Shown here piece by piece: positions 17,461-26,334 of a stretch of 64,000 nucleotides of DNA. The first letter of the stretch is position 1. Each line of letters starts with the position of its first letter. The stretch is from NCBI RefSeq assembly GCF_000380565.1, contig NZ_AQYJ01000025.1, positions 62,001 to 126,000 on the forward strand, read 5' to 3'. Source of the stretch: Microbulbifer variabilis ATCC 700307. Lineage in GTDB: Bacteria > Pseudomonadota > Gammaproteobacteria > Pseudomonadales > Cellvibrionaceae. Below the pieces are notes generated by a model. It worked only from the letters and a program-made list of their open reading frames with translations, was not told where the DNA came from and ran no database searches. The position numbers and the translations under genes were made by a program.

Positions 17461-17488
17461 GAGCGTCGCAATTGTGACGCTCTTTTTT
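17461..17488 (+). terminator. Intrinsic terminator after the multicopper oxidase
   Basis: GAGCGTC pairs with GACGCTC and is followed by six T residues. It lies 117 bases after the oxidase stop codon. Confidence 0.9.
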
Positions 17489-17560
17489 AGAAATCCCGCT
17501 ATTTGGAGCGACACTCAACTCCACAATCAAGCAAGTCTTCCATAAGAACAAATGACATGC

Positions 17561-17995
17561 TTAACCCGCATTGCATAAATTTTCTGAAAGTTGATCAGCT
17601 ACTGAGAAGAATACTTTCAAGTCTTCCTTGCTAATACCTTTAGTTAATTGCTGTGAGAATTCAGCTTCTATTTCTTCTATGGTTTCGAAGAATTTGTAAC
17701 CTTTCTTGGTAAGTTTTAGCAACTTACTGCGACCATCATTAGGGTTGGGTACTCTCTTTACCATATCCAGACTACAAAGTTCATCTACAAGTCGGGTGAC
17801 TTGTCCTTTGTCGCGTTTCAGCGTAGCACTCAGTTCAGCCAGGGTGGACTCTTCCTTAGTCCAAATTTGCCGCATGGCCCTCAGTTGTTGGGGAGCAAGC
17901 TTCATGCTCAGGCGGCCAAGTTCCGGGGCTATCTGCAAGCTTAAGTCATAGCTCAAACGAAATGCAGCTTCATGAACCGTTCTGTTTTTTGCCAT
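17561..17995 (-). CDS. MarR-family regulator
   Basis: I place the start at the ATG at 17995 (MAKNRTVHEAAFRLSYDL) because GGAG lies about nine bases upstream, giving 144 residues. The frame is open 39 codons further upstream, but that part is not MarR-like. The winged helix-turn-helix spans LAELSATLKRDKGQVTRLVDEL and the wing carries DGRSK. It faces away from a MipA/OmpV gene on the same strand and lies beyond the oxidase terminator on the opposite strand. Its target is not evident; its own promoter and the nearby porin are candidates. Confidence 0.85.
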   Translation of the reverse strand: MAKNRTVHEAAFRLSYDLSLQIAPELGRLSMKLAPQQLRAMRQIWTKEESTLAELSATLKRDKGQVTRLVDELCSLDMVKRVPNPNDGRSKLLKLTKKGYKFFETIEEIEAEFSQQLTKGISKEDLKVFFSVADQLSENLCNAG

Positions 17996-18253
17996 TGGCA
18001 CAACTCCATATTCAATGGTGAGTACAGCAGGTGCGAAGCACCCGGCTCCATTATTCCTTAACTCCGTTAGTTGACAAGCAGCAATCGCTTCAATATAGAT
18101 GACATATATCAACCAGATTGTTTTAGAGAAGATATTGCAGAGTAAAACACCAGTAAATTTGCAGGAAGTATTAGCGGCCGAATAATCAGAATCTGACCCT
18201 CCTTCAAAGAGGTGGTTCGTTAGATAGCACTAATATGCCCCGGAAGAGTATGC

Positions 18254-19063
18254 CTAAAACCAGTAGTTCAACATAAGTGAAACCTGGCTCGCACTGTTCA
18301 CTGCCACTATAGGGCTATTACTAATCTCATCACCATACCAAGCATGTTGAACTCTCCCCAATAGCATCAATCTGGGAGTAAAGCCATAGCCGACTTGCAA
18401 GCCTAATTTAGAGACAATGCCGGCATCCGCTTTATATGCAGCCCTATTTAAAGTGGCTTCATCGGTATTCACGCCATAGTAATAATCCAAGGTCTTCTCA
18501 CTCTGCCAACTGGTATTTAATTCAGGCTTGATAATCCAATTTCCATGCTTATAAGGCAGGCTGTAGCCAGCAGATAGACTGTATCCGTCGTGGATACCGC
18601 TAATATCCTGAGACAATCCCACCTTCCAAAGACCCACTGAGCCGCGGTACTCCATAGACAAACGCGCAAGGATAGCGATATCCAACTCCTCCATATCAGC
18701 GAGTTCATCACTATCACCGCGGTCTTTATCGCCTACAAAGTCGCCCCCAACCCCGAATTTCACATTAATTCCGTGATTGCGATACAAATTAGCTCCTAGC
18801 TCAAAGCCCTGGAAATAAAAACGTTTATAATGGGCGGAAAGCAAAGGAAATATGCGATTTTGGCTCTCGCCCCCTACGTAGATAGACTCTGAACTAAAGG
18901 CACCAATCCCCAGCGAATAGCCGGCTTCAGCCTGCCTTGGGGACTGTTCAACTTCTTCTTTGGCCCAAACGGACTGTGACAGAATCGCGCTACAAAGTAC
19001 GAAGCAGGTCCGAAAGGCCGGCGAAGTTGAAAAATGTCTGCACTTATCTCGCGTAATTGTCAT
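18254..19063 (-). CDS. MipA/OmpV-family outer-membrane protein
   Basis: The 269-residue protein has an N-terminal signal peptide with a charged start and a hydrophobic core (TCFVLCSAILSQSVWA), then a beta-barrel pattern of alternating aromatic residues (FPLLSAHYKRFYFQGFELGA) ending in LMLNYWF with a terminal Phe, as required for outer-membrane insertion. It fits the MipA/OmpV family (scaffold or porin-like proteins), whose exact function is poorly known. Neighbours are a MarR gene downstream and a gene-free promoter region upstream. Confidence 0.88.
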   Translation of the reverse strand: MTITRDKCRHFSTSPAFRTCFVLCSAILSQSVWAKEEVEQSPRQAEAGYSLGIGAFSSESIYVGGESQNRIFPLLSAHYKRFYFQGFELGANLYRNHGINVKFGVGGDFVGDKDRGDSDELADMEELDIAILARLSMEYRGSVGLWKVGLSQDISGIHDGYSLSAGYSLPYKHGNWIIKPELNTSWQSEKTLDYYYGVNTDEATLNRAAYKADAGIVSKLGLQVGYGFTPRLMLLGRVQHAWYGDEISNSPIVAVNSASQVSLMLNYWF

Positions 19064-19389
19064 GAGTTGATACCTTAATTATTATTAGTTGCAAATCCAT
19101 GTGAGCATTGTATCCATCGCAAGTGAACATTTCGCAACCAGCGTCACTTCCAAGGCAAGTTCATCGTTAAGAATTGTTTACCTGAATACAAGTCCAATAC
19201 CTATTTTTGCTGATTATTGATATGGGCAGGTCCAGATGCACTTAGCATATTAAATTGTGTATAGGTCGATCTTTAGCGGCCTTCACAAAAGTTGGCAACC
19301 CAAACAGGCAAAATTTAAAATTTTTTTCAGCAAATCTTAAGGCTGGCTGGCATATTTACTTAACCTTCGCACAATCAGAGAACTGCTAC
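19064..19389. other. Gene-free region upstream of mipA/ompV-like gene
   Basis: This 326-base stretch between the porin start and the stop of the FAD monooxygenase gene contains no ORF worth calling. An A/T-rich patch (AAATTTAAAATTTTTTTC near 19310-19330) may be promoter-upstream sequence or a weak transcript end for the monooxygenase. Confidence 0.35.
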
Positions 19390-20454
19390 TTAAACTGAAG
19401 TCCACTGCTTCATAAATGCGCGATGGAGAGGAGGTATAGATGATATGCATTTGGCGGAGAACCAAAATAAAGATTTTGCCAGCGGGTTCTCAGAGGATAT
19501 CAGGTATCTTGCGATTTCTGTTTTCTTAACAACAGAAGCGCCCACCTTACGACGCGTATAAGAATATTGACCAACATTTCCATAGACTATAGACATTGCG
19601 GCAGCAATAGCATCTGCCATACCCAGGTTCATCCCTTTCCCGCCTACTGGAGAATGGCAGTGGGCAGCATCGCCAGCCAATAGAACGCGGTTTTTACGAT
19701 AGGTTTCCGCCTGCCTGATAGAAATTTGAAAGGTTCCGGTGCGCCGGACACTGCCAATATTCAGCGGTAATCGCATATTTCCCAGAGCGTCCTCAGTTGA
19801 TGAGGCAATACGGGCACGATACTTCTCAATTGGCAGGATTAATGTAAATTGGCAATCTCTACCATAGAGATCAAGAGTAATCTCCTCGGAATCAAAATCT
19901 CCAACAATATCTACATCCGCAATAGACCACTTTCCTGGTAGATCTATTCCAGGGTATCCGATCTGTAGCTGCTCCCGGACGGTAGATTGGATACCATCTG
20001 CCGCAATAACCCAGTCGAACTCACCGCTGGTATTATCTGAAAAATGCGCTTCTGCTTTGTCTGCACTGGTAGAGATTTTCGTTACAGAAAGATCATATTC
20101 CACCTGTACACCTTTATCCATCAAGGCATCCCTTAAAATACCCTCCGTTCGATTCTGAGGCAGCCCCAGCGGAACCCGGTCTCTATATTCGTTTCCACTA
20201 TTATCCAGATAAACCAGAGTCTTCTCATCGCGCAGGACATGCATCTTTCGCAATGGCATGGCTTCTGCCAGAAACGCATCTGCAACTCCCAGGGATTTCA
20301 AAGCATCAATCGTTACCGGCATTATGCCAACGGCACGAGACAACTCTGAGGGCTCACTTTTACGCTCTACAACACGACAAATGATTCCCTTGGAGGCCAA
20401 AGCTGTCGCAGCTGTTAACCCGGTGGGACCCGCACCTATAATTAATACGTCCAT
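19390..20454 (-). CDS. FAD-dependent aromatic-ring-type monooxygenase (PheA/TfdB family, short)
   Basis: The protein starts MDVLIIGAGPTGLTAA (FAD motif), has the DG element in DWVIAADGIQS and the GD motif GDAAHCHSPVGGKGMNLG, defining class A flavoprotein hydroxylases. At ~354 residues it lacks the C-terminal thioredoxin-like domain of full phenol hydroxylases. The start is ambiguous between ATG at 20454 and GTG at 20461-20463; neither has an ideal ribosome-binding site. It lies downstream of a MarR gene on the same strand, with a palindrome and a tandem repeat in between, so regulation by that MarR is plausible. Substrate unknown. Confidence 0.82.
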   Translation of the reverse strand: MDVLIIGAGPTGLTAATALASKGIICRVVERKSEPSELSRAVGIMPVTIDALKSLGVADAFLAEAMPLRKMHVLRDEKTLVYLDNSGNEYRDRVPLGLPQNRTEGILRDALMDKGVQVEYDLSVTKISTSADKAEAHFSDNTSGEFDWVIAADGIQSTVREQLQIGYPGIDLPGKWSIADVDIVGDFDSEEITLDLYGRDCQFTLILPIEKYRARIASSTEDALGNMRLPLNIGSVRRTGTFQISIRQAETYRKNRVLLAGDAAHCHSPVGGKGMNLGMADAIAAAMSIVYGNVGQYSYTRRKVGASVVKKTEIARYLISSENPLAKSLFWFSAKCISSIPPLHRAFMKQWTSV

Positions 20455-20570
20455 ACTCACCACTTGCCATCAAATAGGATTGAGACAGCTGCCGATACAA
20501 ACGCGTCCCAATCAACTTTAAGAGCCAATTGATGCAAGCTTAGACAATTTTTTAATTGGGCAGTCTCAAC

Positions 20571-20591
20571 AATCGGTTGTACGAACCGATT
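20571..20591. promoter_or_regulatory. Perfect 8-bp inverted repeat upstream of FAD monooxygenase
   Basis: AATCGGTT and AACCGATT are separated by five bases. It lies between the MarR stop and the monooxygenase start, both on the minus strand. Size and symmetry fit a MarR operator, but it could also be a terminator stem for the MarR transcript because A/T-rich sequence follows on the minus strand. Confidence 0.5.
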
Positions 20592-20615
20592 GCTGTTATC
20601 TATAAATGGAAGGGC

Positions 20616-20645
20616 TTAGTTACTCGGGGTTTAGTTACTCAGGGT
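20616..20645. repeat. Two tandem 15-bp repeats
   Basis: TTAGTTACTCGGGGT is followed immediately by TTAGTTACTCAGGGT (14 of 15 identical). It lies four bases beyond the stop codon of the MarR gene. It probably arose by slippage; a binding-site role is possible. Confidence 0.7.
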
Positions 20646-20648
20646 GTA

Positions 20649-21206
20649 CTAAACAGATTCTGACTGTGTTTTTCCCCCTGCATCAGGAGCTTCACTATAT
20701 CCCAGAGCTGAGCCTGGCTTGTCCATAGCGGCTCCCTGGCGATCTAAAACACCAATATCCAGTACGGGGGATGCATCGATATGCTGAGCGTCCATCATCT
20801 GGGCAACTCGCTGCAATGATGCGATGATCATGCTTTGCTCCCAATCCTTCAGGTCACCAAACTGTCGAGTAAACTGGTCTTGTAGGGGGATTGGGGCGTC
20901 TCGCAAAGTTTCAGCGGCCTGCTCGGTGAGATAGGCATGAACCTTACGTTTATCCGACTGGGAACGCTGGCGGTAAACGAAGCCTCTTTTTTCCAGGCGA
21001 TCCAATATATTGGTCACTGTCGCCTGACTAAGGCTCACTTCATTAGCAAGCTCACCAATTGTCACTTCGCCCTTATTGCGAATGGTTTGTAGCAGTAGCA
21101 CCTGTGGGGCTGTCAGCCCGGTAGTCTTGGCAAGATGTTTGGAGTGCAAGTCGGTTGCTCTTATTACACGTCGTAGCGCGACTAACACCTGTTCAATACT
21201 GTTCAA
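20649..21206 (-). CDS. MarR-family regulator divergent to betBA
   Basis: The 185-residue protein has a MarR winged helix-turn-helix (VTIGELANEVSLSQATVTNIL, wing with SDKRKVHAYL) followed by a ~45-residue polar tail. It resembles the EctR-type MarR proteins that control ectoine genes in halophilic gammaproteobacteria. Here it is divergent to the glycine-betaine genes betB-betA, where a TetR-type BetI would be expected but is absent. It may therefore be the osmotic or choline-responsive repressor of bet; that is inference. The shared 570-base intergenic region carries a 14-bp palindrome that could be its site. Confidence 0.82.
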   Translation of the reverse strand: MNSIEQVLVALRRVIRATDLHSKHLAKTTGLTAPQVLLLQTIRNKGEVTIGELANEVSLSQATVTNILDRLEKRGFVYRQRSQSDKRKVHAYLTEQAAETLRDAPIPLQDQFTRQFGDLKDWEQSMIIASLQRVAQMMDAQHIDASPVLDIGVLDRQGAAMDKPGSALGYSEAPDAGGKTQSESV

Positions 21207-21591
21207 AACTACCTCTCAATCAAGTGCCTCGGCGGGTTGAGCTGGGATTATATAGGTGCATTTGAGGATCGCTAAGCACTTCTTCAGCCCTTGCTAGTTG
21301 GAACTTCCAGACCGCTAGATTTATCCCTCGCTGTGCCCTACTTCGTCAAATAAGCTCTCTTCAAAGCCAGGCTTATCATAGACCTTGCTCTGAAAATGTG
21401 GCTAAAAATCAGACAGAACTTTCATAGAGTTCAAATAAGATTTTCAGTCTACCCATGTGGATTATTTAGAGTGAAAAAACCACATATAAGCGGCTATTCC
21501 GGGAAAATAGAGCGGGATTCAACACCCTCTCGCAATTACTTAGAACACCAACAATTAGAGTTCAAATTAAAAATATGTTACATTTTGTGCC

Positions 21592-21605
21592 ATATCGCCC
21601 GATAT
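21592..21605. promoter_or_regulatory. 14-bp perfect palindrome, candidate operator for bet genes
   Basis: ATATCGCCCGATAT is a perfect inverted repeat (ATATCG/CGATAT around CC) in the betB leader, just downstream of an A/T-rich ATATGTTACAT stretch that could act as a -10 region. It is a plausible site for the divergent MarR protein. Confidence 0.45.
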
Positions 21606-21614
21606 TTGACCGTC

Positions 21615-21676
21615 GGGCCAGGGCTGGAGCCTGACGACTTGGGACAAATGTCTACGTCAGACCGGCCCATTTTTTT
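21615..21676 (+). terminator. Long hairpin with seven-T tract in the betB leader (attenuator or sRNA terminator)
   Basis: GGGCC-A-GG pairs with CC-GGCCC. Inside this stem CTGACG pairs with CGTCAG and GGAC with GTCT. The right arm is followed by A and seven T residues. This is a strong intrinsic-terminator shape 104 bases before the betB start and on its strand. It either ends a short upstream RNA or attenuates bet transcription. I do not recognise a known riboswitch class. Confidence 0.65.
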
Positions 21677-21780
21677 GCGATGACTAAAGGTTCACGGGGC
21701 GGCCATTTACCGTTTTCCGCCTTGCCCCATCGATAACAAATAACCGACTGACCCTCTGTTAAAGCAGTATGGAGAGACAG

Positions 21781-23244
21781 ATGTCACTGGACAAACAACG
21801 GAATTTCGTAGACGGCCGCTATCTGTCGAATGAGAGCGGCGAGTGCTTTGATGTATATAACCCGGCTACCAACGAGGTCAGCTATCAGGTTGAGGTTGCC
21901 GACGAAAAGGTACTCGCAGAAACCATCGAGAGCGCCAAGCGTGGTTTTGCCCAGTGGTCAGCGATGATGCCGGTCGAACGCGGTCGCATCCTGCTGAAAG
22001 CAGTAGCACTGTTGCGCGAGCGCAACGACGAACTGGCAGCTATCGAAGTGGCTGATACCGGCAAGCCCTGGCAGGAAGCCAGTGTTGTCGACGTGGTGAC
22101 TGGGGCCGACTCCATCGAATTCTTTGCCGGCTTGGCCGCAGGCATTGAGGGCAATCAGCAGCAAGTCGGTGATGACTTCTATTACACCCGCCGCGAGCCC
22201 CTGGGCATCTGCGCCGGAATCGGTGCCTGGAACTACCCCTTACAAATCGCCTGCTGGAAAGCCGCCCCGGCCCTGGCCTGCGGTAACGCCATGATCTTCA
22301 AGCCTTCCGAAGAGACCCCCAAAGGCGCTTTGAAGTTGGCTGAAATCTTTATTGAAGCGGGCATGCCCCCCGGTGTCTTCAATGTAATCCAGGGCGATGG
22401 CGCCGTGGGTGCCTGGCTGACTAACCACCCGGATATCGCCAAGGTTTCCTTTACCGGCGAAGTGGGTACCGGCAAGAAAGTAATGGCCGCAGCGGCTTCC
22501 AACCTGAAAGAAGTCACCATGGAGCTAGGAGGTAAGTCCCCGCTGGTGATCTTTGATGATGCCGACCTGGAGCAAGCTGTTTCTGCTGCCATGCTGGGCA
22601 ACTTCTACACCCAGGGTGAAATCTGCACCAACGGTACCCGGGTATTTGTACACCGCAGCATCCACGATCAGTTCCTCGCTCGCCTGAAAGAGCGTGTTGA
22701 GCAAAACATTATTGCCGGTGATCCGATGAATCCGGACACCAACTTTGGCGCGCTGATTTCTGCCAAGCACCAGCAACTGGTGATGGACTACATCAGCAAG
22801 GGTAAAGAGGAAGGCGCGACTTTGTTCTGCGGCGGCCACACCCTCTCCCCGGAGAATTCACCTAACGGTTACTTCGTTGGTCCCACCGTATTCACCGACT
22901 GTCATGACGATATGACCATCTGCCGCGAAGAGATCTTCGGCCCGGTAATGTCGGTACTGGTTTTTGATGATGAAGACGAAGTGATCCGTCGCGCTAACGA
23001 TACCCGTTTGGGCCTCGCCGCCGGCGTATTTACCCGTGATATCACTCGCGCCCACCGTGTGATCCACCAGATGCAAGCGGGTATCTGCTGGATCAATGCC
23101 TACGGCGCTTCCCCGGCAGAAATGCCGGTGGGCGGATACAAGTTGTCCGGAATCGGACGCGAAAATGGACTTGCGACCCTGAACCACTATACCCAGCTAA
23201 AAGCGGTGTATGTGGGCCTGGCACCACTGGAAAGTCCATTTTAA
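21781..23244 (+). CDS. betB: Betaine-aldehyde dehydrogenase
   Basis: Start taken at the second in-frame ATG (21781), with GGAGAG just upstream. The 487-residue protein has aldehyde dehydrogenase hallmarks: Asn151 in WNYP, Glu248 in MELGGKSP and the catalytic Cys282 in [10 protein letters not shown]. The best family fit is BetB, which oxidises betaine aldehyde to glycine betaine with NAD+. It is followed 12 bases later by betA. The codon use is more G/C-rich and regular than that of most neighbouring genes, as for a well-expressed core gene. It supplies the compatible solute for osmotic protection. Confidence 0.95.
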   Translation: MSLDKQRNFVDGRYLSNESGECFDVYNPATNEVSYQVEVADEKVLAETIESAKRGFAQWSAMMPVERGRILLKAVALLRERNDELAAIEVADTGKPWQEASVVDVVTGADSIEFFAGLAAGIEGNQQQVGDDFYYTRREPLGICAGIGAWNYPLQIACWKAAPALACGNAMIFKPSEETPKGALKLAEIFIEAGMPPGVFNVIQGDGAVGAWLTNHPDIAKVSFTGEVGTGKKVMAAAASNLKEVTMELGGKSPLVIFDDADLEQAVSAAMLGNFYTQGEICTNGTRVFVHRSIHDQFLARLKERVEQNIIAGDPMNPDTNFGALISAKHQQLVMDYISKGKEEGATLFCGGHTLSPENSPNGYFVGPTVFTDCHDDMTICREEIFGPVMSVLVFDDEDEVIRRANDTRLGLAAGVFTRDITRAHRVIHQMQAGICWINAYGASPAEMPVGGYKLSGIGRENGLATLNHYTQLKAVYVGLAPLESPF

Positions 23245-23256
23245 GCGGTACCCTGT

Positions 23257-24930
23257 ATGAGTGAGTTTGACTACATCATTGTCGGCGCCGGCTCTGCCGG
23301 TTGCGTTCTGGCCAACCGCCTGTCTGCCCAAGAAGATAAAAACGTCCTCCTGGTAGAGACCGGGGGTAGCGATCGCAGCATCTTTATCCAGATGCCCACC
23401 GCACTATCCATTCCCATGAATACCGACAAGTACGCCTGGCAGTTTATGACTGAACCAGAGCCGTACCTGGACAACCGCAGCATGCATTGCCCCAGAGGCA
23501 AGGTGCTCGGTGGCTCTTCCTCGATTAACGGGATGGTTTACGTGCGCGGGCACGCCAAAGACTTTGATGAGTGGGCACAGCACGGCGCCAAAGGCTGGGA
23601 CTACGCCCACTGTCTACCCTACTTCAAACGCTCTGAGACCTGGGCTTTCGGCGGTGACGATTACCGTGGCGACGAAGGTCCACTGGGGGTCAATAACGGC
23701 AACGAAATGGCCAACCCCCTTTATGGAGCCTTTATCGAAGCTGGCAAAGAAGCTGGCTACGACTACACCGCAGATTACAACGGTGAGCAGCAAGAGGGCT
23801 TTGGTCCCATGCATATGACGGTAAAAGATGGTAAGCGTTGGTCTACCGCCAACGCTTACCTGAAACCGGCCATGCAGCGCCCCAATTTGACGGTATTGAC
23901 CCACGCCACTGTGCATAAGGTGATTCTGGAAGGTAAACGGGCAGTCGGAGTCAAACTTGAACGCAAGGGAAAGATCCTGGAATTCAAGGCGCGGCAGGAA
24001 GTCATCCTCAGCGCAGGTCCCATCGGCTCCCCTCACCTTCTTCAGCTCTCCGGAATCGGAGATCCCGACACACTGGCAGAAGCCGGTATCGAACTCCAAC
24101 ACGAACTCCCCGGCGTCGGCCAAAACTTGCAGGACCACCTGGAATTCTATTTCCAGTTCCGCTGTAACCAGCCGATTTCCCTGAATGGCAAGCTCGACCC
24201 CTGGAATAAATTCCTGATCGGCGCTCGTTGGATACTGAAGAAGGATGGTCTCGGAGCCACCAACCATTTCGAGTCCTGCGGTTTTATTCGCTCCAAGGAA
24301 AACGTGGAGTGGCCGGACCTGCAATATCACTTCCTGCCGGCAGCCATGCGCTATGACGGCCGCGAAGCTTTCGATGGCCACGGCTTCCAGGTACATATCG
24401 GGCACAACAAGCCCAAGAGTCGCGGCAGGGTCAAAGTGGTGAGCAGTGATCCCAAGCAATCCCCTTCCATCCTGTTTAATTATTTACAGGAGAAAGAGGA
24501 TATCGAGGGTTTCCGTGCTTGTGTGCGACTGACTCGCGAGATTATCAATCAGCCGGCTTTCGACGAGTACCGAGGCGATGAAATCCAGCCCGGCACCGAT
24601 ATCCAGACTGATGAACAAATTGACGCTTTCGTACGGGAATCCGTCGAGAGTGCTTACCACCCATCCTGCTCCTGCAAGATGGGCACTGATCCAATGGCAG
24701 TGGTAGACCCGGAAACCCGTGTACACGGTTTGCAGGGTTTGAGAGTTGTAGATTCCTCCATCTTTCCAACCATTCCCAACGGCAACCTGAATGCGCCCAC
24801 CATTATGGTGGCGGAGCGGGCTGCTGACCTGATTTTAGGGCGCCCCGTATTGGCGCCCTCCGAGGCACCGGTAGCGACCAAGGCTACCAGCACTCAGCGA
24901 CCTGGCCGCCCTGCGCGCTCTGTGAGCTGA
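23257..24930 (+). CDS. betA: Choline dehydrogenase (GMC oxidoreductase)
   Basis: The 557-residue protein starts with the FAD motif [17 protein letters not shown], has the GMC signature [18 protein letters not shown] and ends with the active-site regions [10 protein letters not shown] (His) and [10 protein letters not shown] (Asn). It oxidises choline to betaine aldehyde, normally at the inner membrane face with electron transfer to the respiratory chain. It is co-transcribed with betB. Fit to BetA is very good over the whole length. The last ~25 residues are a polar tail. Confidence 0.95.
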   Translation: MSEFDYIIVGAGSAGCVLANRLSAQEDKNVLLVETGGSDRSIFIQMPTALSIPMNTDKYAWQFMTEPEPYLDNRSMHCPRGKVLGGSSSINGMVYVRGHAKDFDEWAQHGAKGWDYAHCLPYFKRSETWAFGGDDYRGDEGPLGVNNGNEMANPLYGAFIEAGKEAGYDYTADYNGEQQEGFGPMHMTVKDGKRWSTANAYLKPAMQRPNLTVLTHATVHKVILEGKRAVGVKLERKGKILEFKARQEVILSAGPIGSPHLLQLSGIGDPDTLAEAGIELQHELPGVGQNLQDHLEFYFQFRCNQPISLNGKLDPWNKFLIGARWILKKDGLGATNHFESCGFIRSKENVEWPDLQYHFLPAAMRYDGREAFDGHGFQVHIGHNKPKSRGRVKVVSSDPKQSPSILFNYLQEKEDIEGFRACVRLTREIINQPAFDEYRGDEIQPGTDIQTDEQIDAFVRESVESAYHPSCSCKMGTDPMAVVDPETRVHGLQGLRVVDSSIFPTIPNGNLNAPTIMVAERAADLILGRPVLAPSEAPVATKATSTQRPGRPARSVS

Positions 24931-24951
24931 ATTTACGTCGGCGCTCTGGCA

Positions 24952-24997
24952 GAGATTTGACTGCCCCCTTCAAACGCGACGGGGATATTCAAATCTC
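24952..24997 (+). other. Inverted repeat in the betA-transporter spacer
   Basis: GAGATTTGA and TCAAATCTC are perfect complements enclosing a smaller CCCC/GGGG pair. It lies between the betA stop and the BCCT-like start. With no T-run after it, it more likely sets mRNA stability between cistrons than ends transcription. Confidence 0.5.
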
Positions 24998-25053
24998 GCA
25001 CAGCAATGCCCTTTGGGGGCGCCGGCATACCAATAACTAGCTGGAGACTCAGC

Positions 25054-26271
25054 ATGACAGCTTGGCTTTCCGCGGGATTATTGTTTACCTTCACGGCAAT
25101 AATTTTCTCGCTGATTAAATGGGGAAATGTGAAGATGGTCGGGGTAACCCCGGTCAAAACCTTCACTTTTATAGCGATCCTTTTCACCTCCGGCCTCGAT
25201 GTAGGCCTGATCATGTTCCCCCTCACCGAGTTCGGAGGCTACGCAGACTTAGCCAATAGCCCAGAATATGGTTTCACCAACCCACTCGCGATTGAGTTTG
25301 GTTTTTGGGCCTTCCTGATCTGGGGCTTCTACTTCCTCACCTGTTTTTACTTCTGCATTATCGAGCCCAAAGTTAAATTCTTTGAGTTGGGCCCAGTAAA
25401 ACTGATCAACAATGTAGTGATTATCGGAACCTGCGCCTTTACCGCCTACTTGCTGCTCAGCAACCTGCCCTGGTACCTGCCACAAGTTGGCGATGGTGAA
25501 ACCATCGTTGGTACCTTCTACCTGATCGTCTTTGCAGTGATCGCCGCTGCGGTCTACTCATCTACCAGCCTGCGCTATGTGCGCTTCCTCAGCCTGGCAA
25601 CTACCTGGATGTTTATTGGCCTGATCGCGGTCATGTGGGTAGGCGCCTTTACCGGTGAGAATGGCAGCGTTGGCGACTTCGCTTCCACCTTTGCGCTGCT
25701 CGGCGGTTACTTCGGTAATATCCACCAGTTCGTACTGCCTCTGAATGACTACCACGAATTTTACCTGTTCTGGTGGTTTGCCTGGAGCATTATGATCGGC
25801 CAGTTTACCTCCCGCTTTGTGGGCGGCCTGCGCACTTACCAAGTGCTGGCGGCGATGCTGATTTTCCCATCTATCCCCATCGCACTCTGGTTCACCGTGC
25901 TCTACTACTACTCCAGCCAAGGCCTGGATACCAGCGGCTTCTACAACCTTGCCATGGTGATTGTCGGCATCACTTTCGTGATCAACTCGCTGGATTCCCT
26001 GATTCGCCTGTACACCGATAATCTGGGCATGACCGTTGCGCGTCTGGGCAAGTGGAAGTACTTCGTGCTGAACCTGGCTGCAATGAGCCTGCTCACCCTG
26101 TTGTTCAAGCTGGACTTCCTGCAAATCCAGTGGATCGGCGCTCTGGTGATTGGCATCTTCTTCTGCTGTCTGGGTTACATCCTGGTGAAGCGCTTTAGAG
26201 CGGTAGCAGCTATCGACTCCTCGCCTAAAGAAAACAAAGTCGACTTTAACAAGATCGAACTGGCGAGCTAA
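25054..26271 (+). CDS. Short BCCT-like carrier in the bet cluster, likely choline uptake
   Basis: Start taken at the ATG at 25054, which has GGAG nine bases upstream; the frame is open 16 codons earlier. The 405-residue protein has about ten to eleven membrane segments. Two regions recall BCCT carriers in diverged form: TSGLDVGLIMFPLTEF in place of the usual GMGIGLLFWGVAEP, and FWWFAWSIMIGQFTSRF with GLRT in place of WWxxWxPFxGxFxxRISRGRT. It is ~100 residues shorter than the BCCT proteins at 27-35 kb. Its place right after betBA and before a TorF porin supports choline or betaine transport across the inner membrane. Coupling ion unknown. Confidence 0.7.
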   Translation: MTAWLSAGLLFTFTAIIFSLIKWGNVKMVGVTPVKTFTFIAILFTSGLDVGLIMFPLTEFGGYADLANSPEYGFTNPLAIEFGFWAFLIWGFYFLTCFYFCIIEPKVKFFELGPVKLINNVVIIGTCAFTAYLLLSNLPWYLPQVGDGETIVGTFYLIVFAVIAAAVYSSTSLRYVRFLSLATTWMFIGLIAVMWVGAFTGENGSVGDFASTFALLGGYFGNIHQFVLPLNDYHEFYLFWWFAWSIMIGQFTSRFVGGLRTYQVLAAMLIFPSIPIALWFTVLYYYSSQGLDTSGFYNLAMVIVGITFVINSLDSLIRLYTDNLGMTVARLGKWKYFVLNLAAMSLLTLLFKLDFLQIQWIGALVIGIFFCCLGYILVKRFRAVAAIDSSPKENKVDFNKIELAS

Positions 26272-26281
26272 CTGTTGAAAT

Positions 26282-26303
26282 CCCCCGCCTGGTTTGGCGG
26301 GGG
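26282..26303 (+). other. GC-rich hairpin between carrier and porin genes
   Basis: CCCCCGCC pairs with GGCGGGGG across six bases. No T-run follows, so it is more likely an mRNA-stabilising or partial-termination hairpin lowering read-through into the downstream porin gene. Confidence 0.6.
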
Positions 26304-26334
26304 CTACAAAATATAAATAAGTGGTAATTGAACA

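Noticed and set aside
21631..21637. CTGACGA resembling the CUGANGA core of a hammerhead ribozyme
   Set aside because: No GAAA element follows at the right distance and the segment folds better as part of the terminator-like hairpin.
21396..21683. 95-codon frame in the betB leader
   Set aside because: It runs through the terminator-like hairpin, has no ribosome-binding site and random-looking composition.
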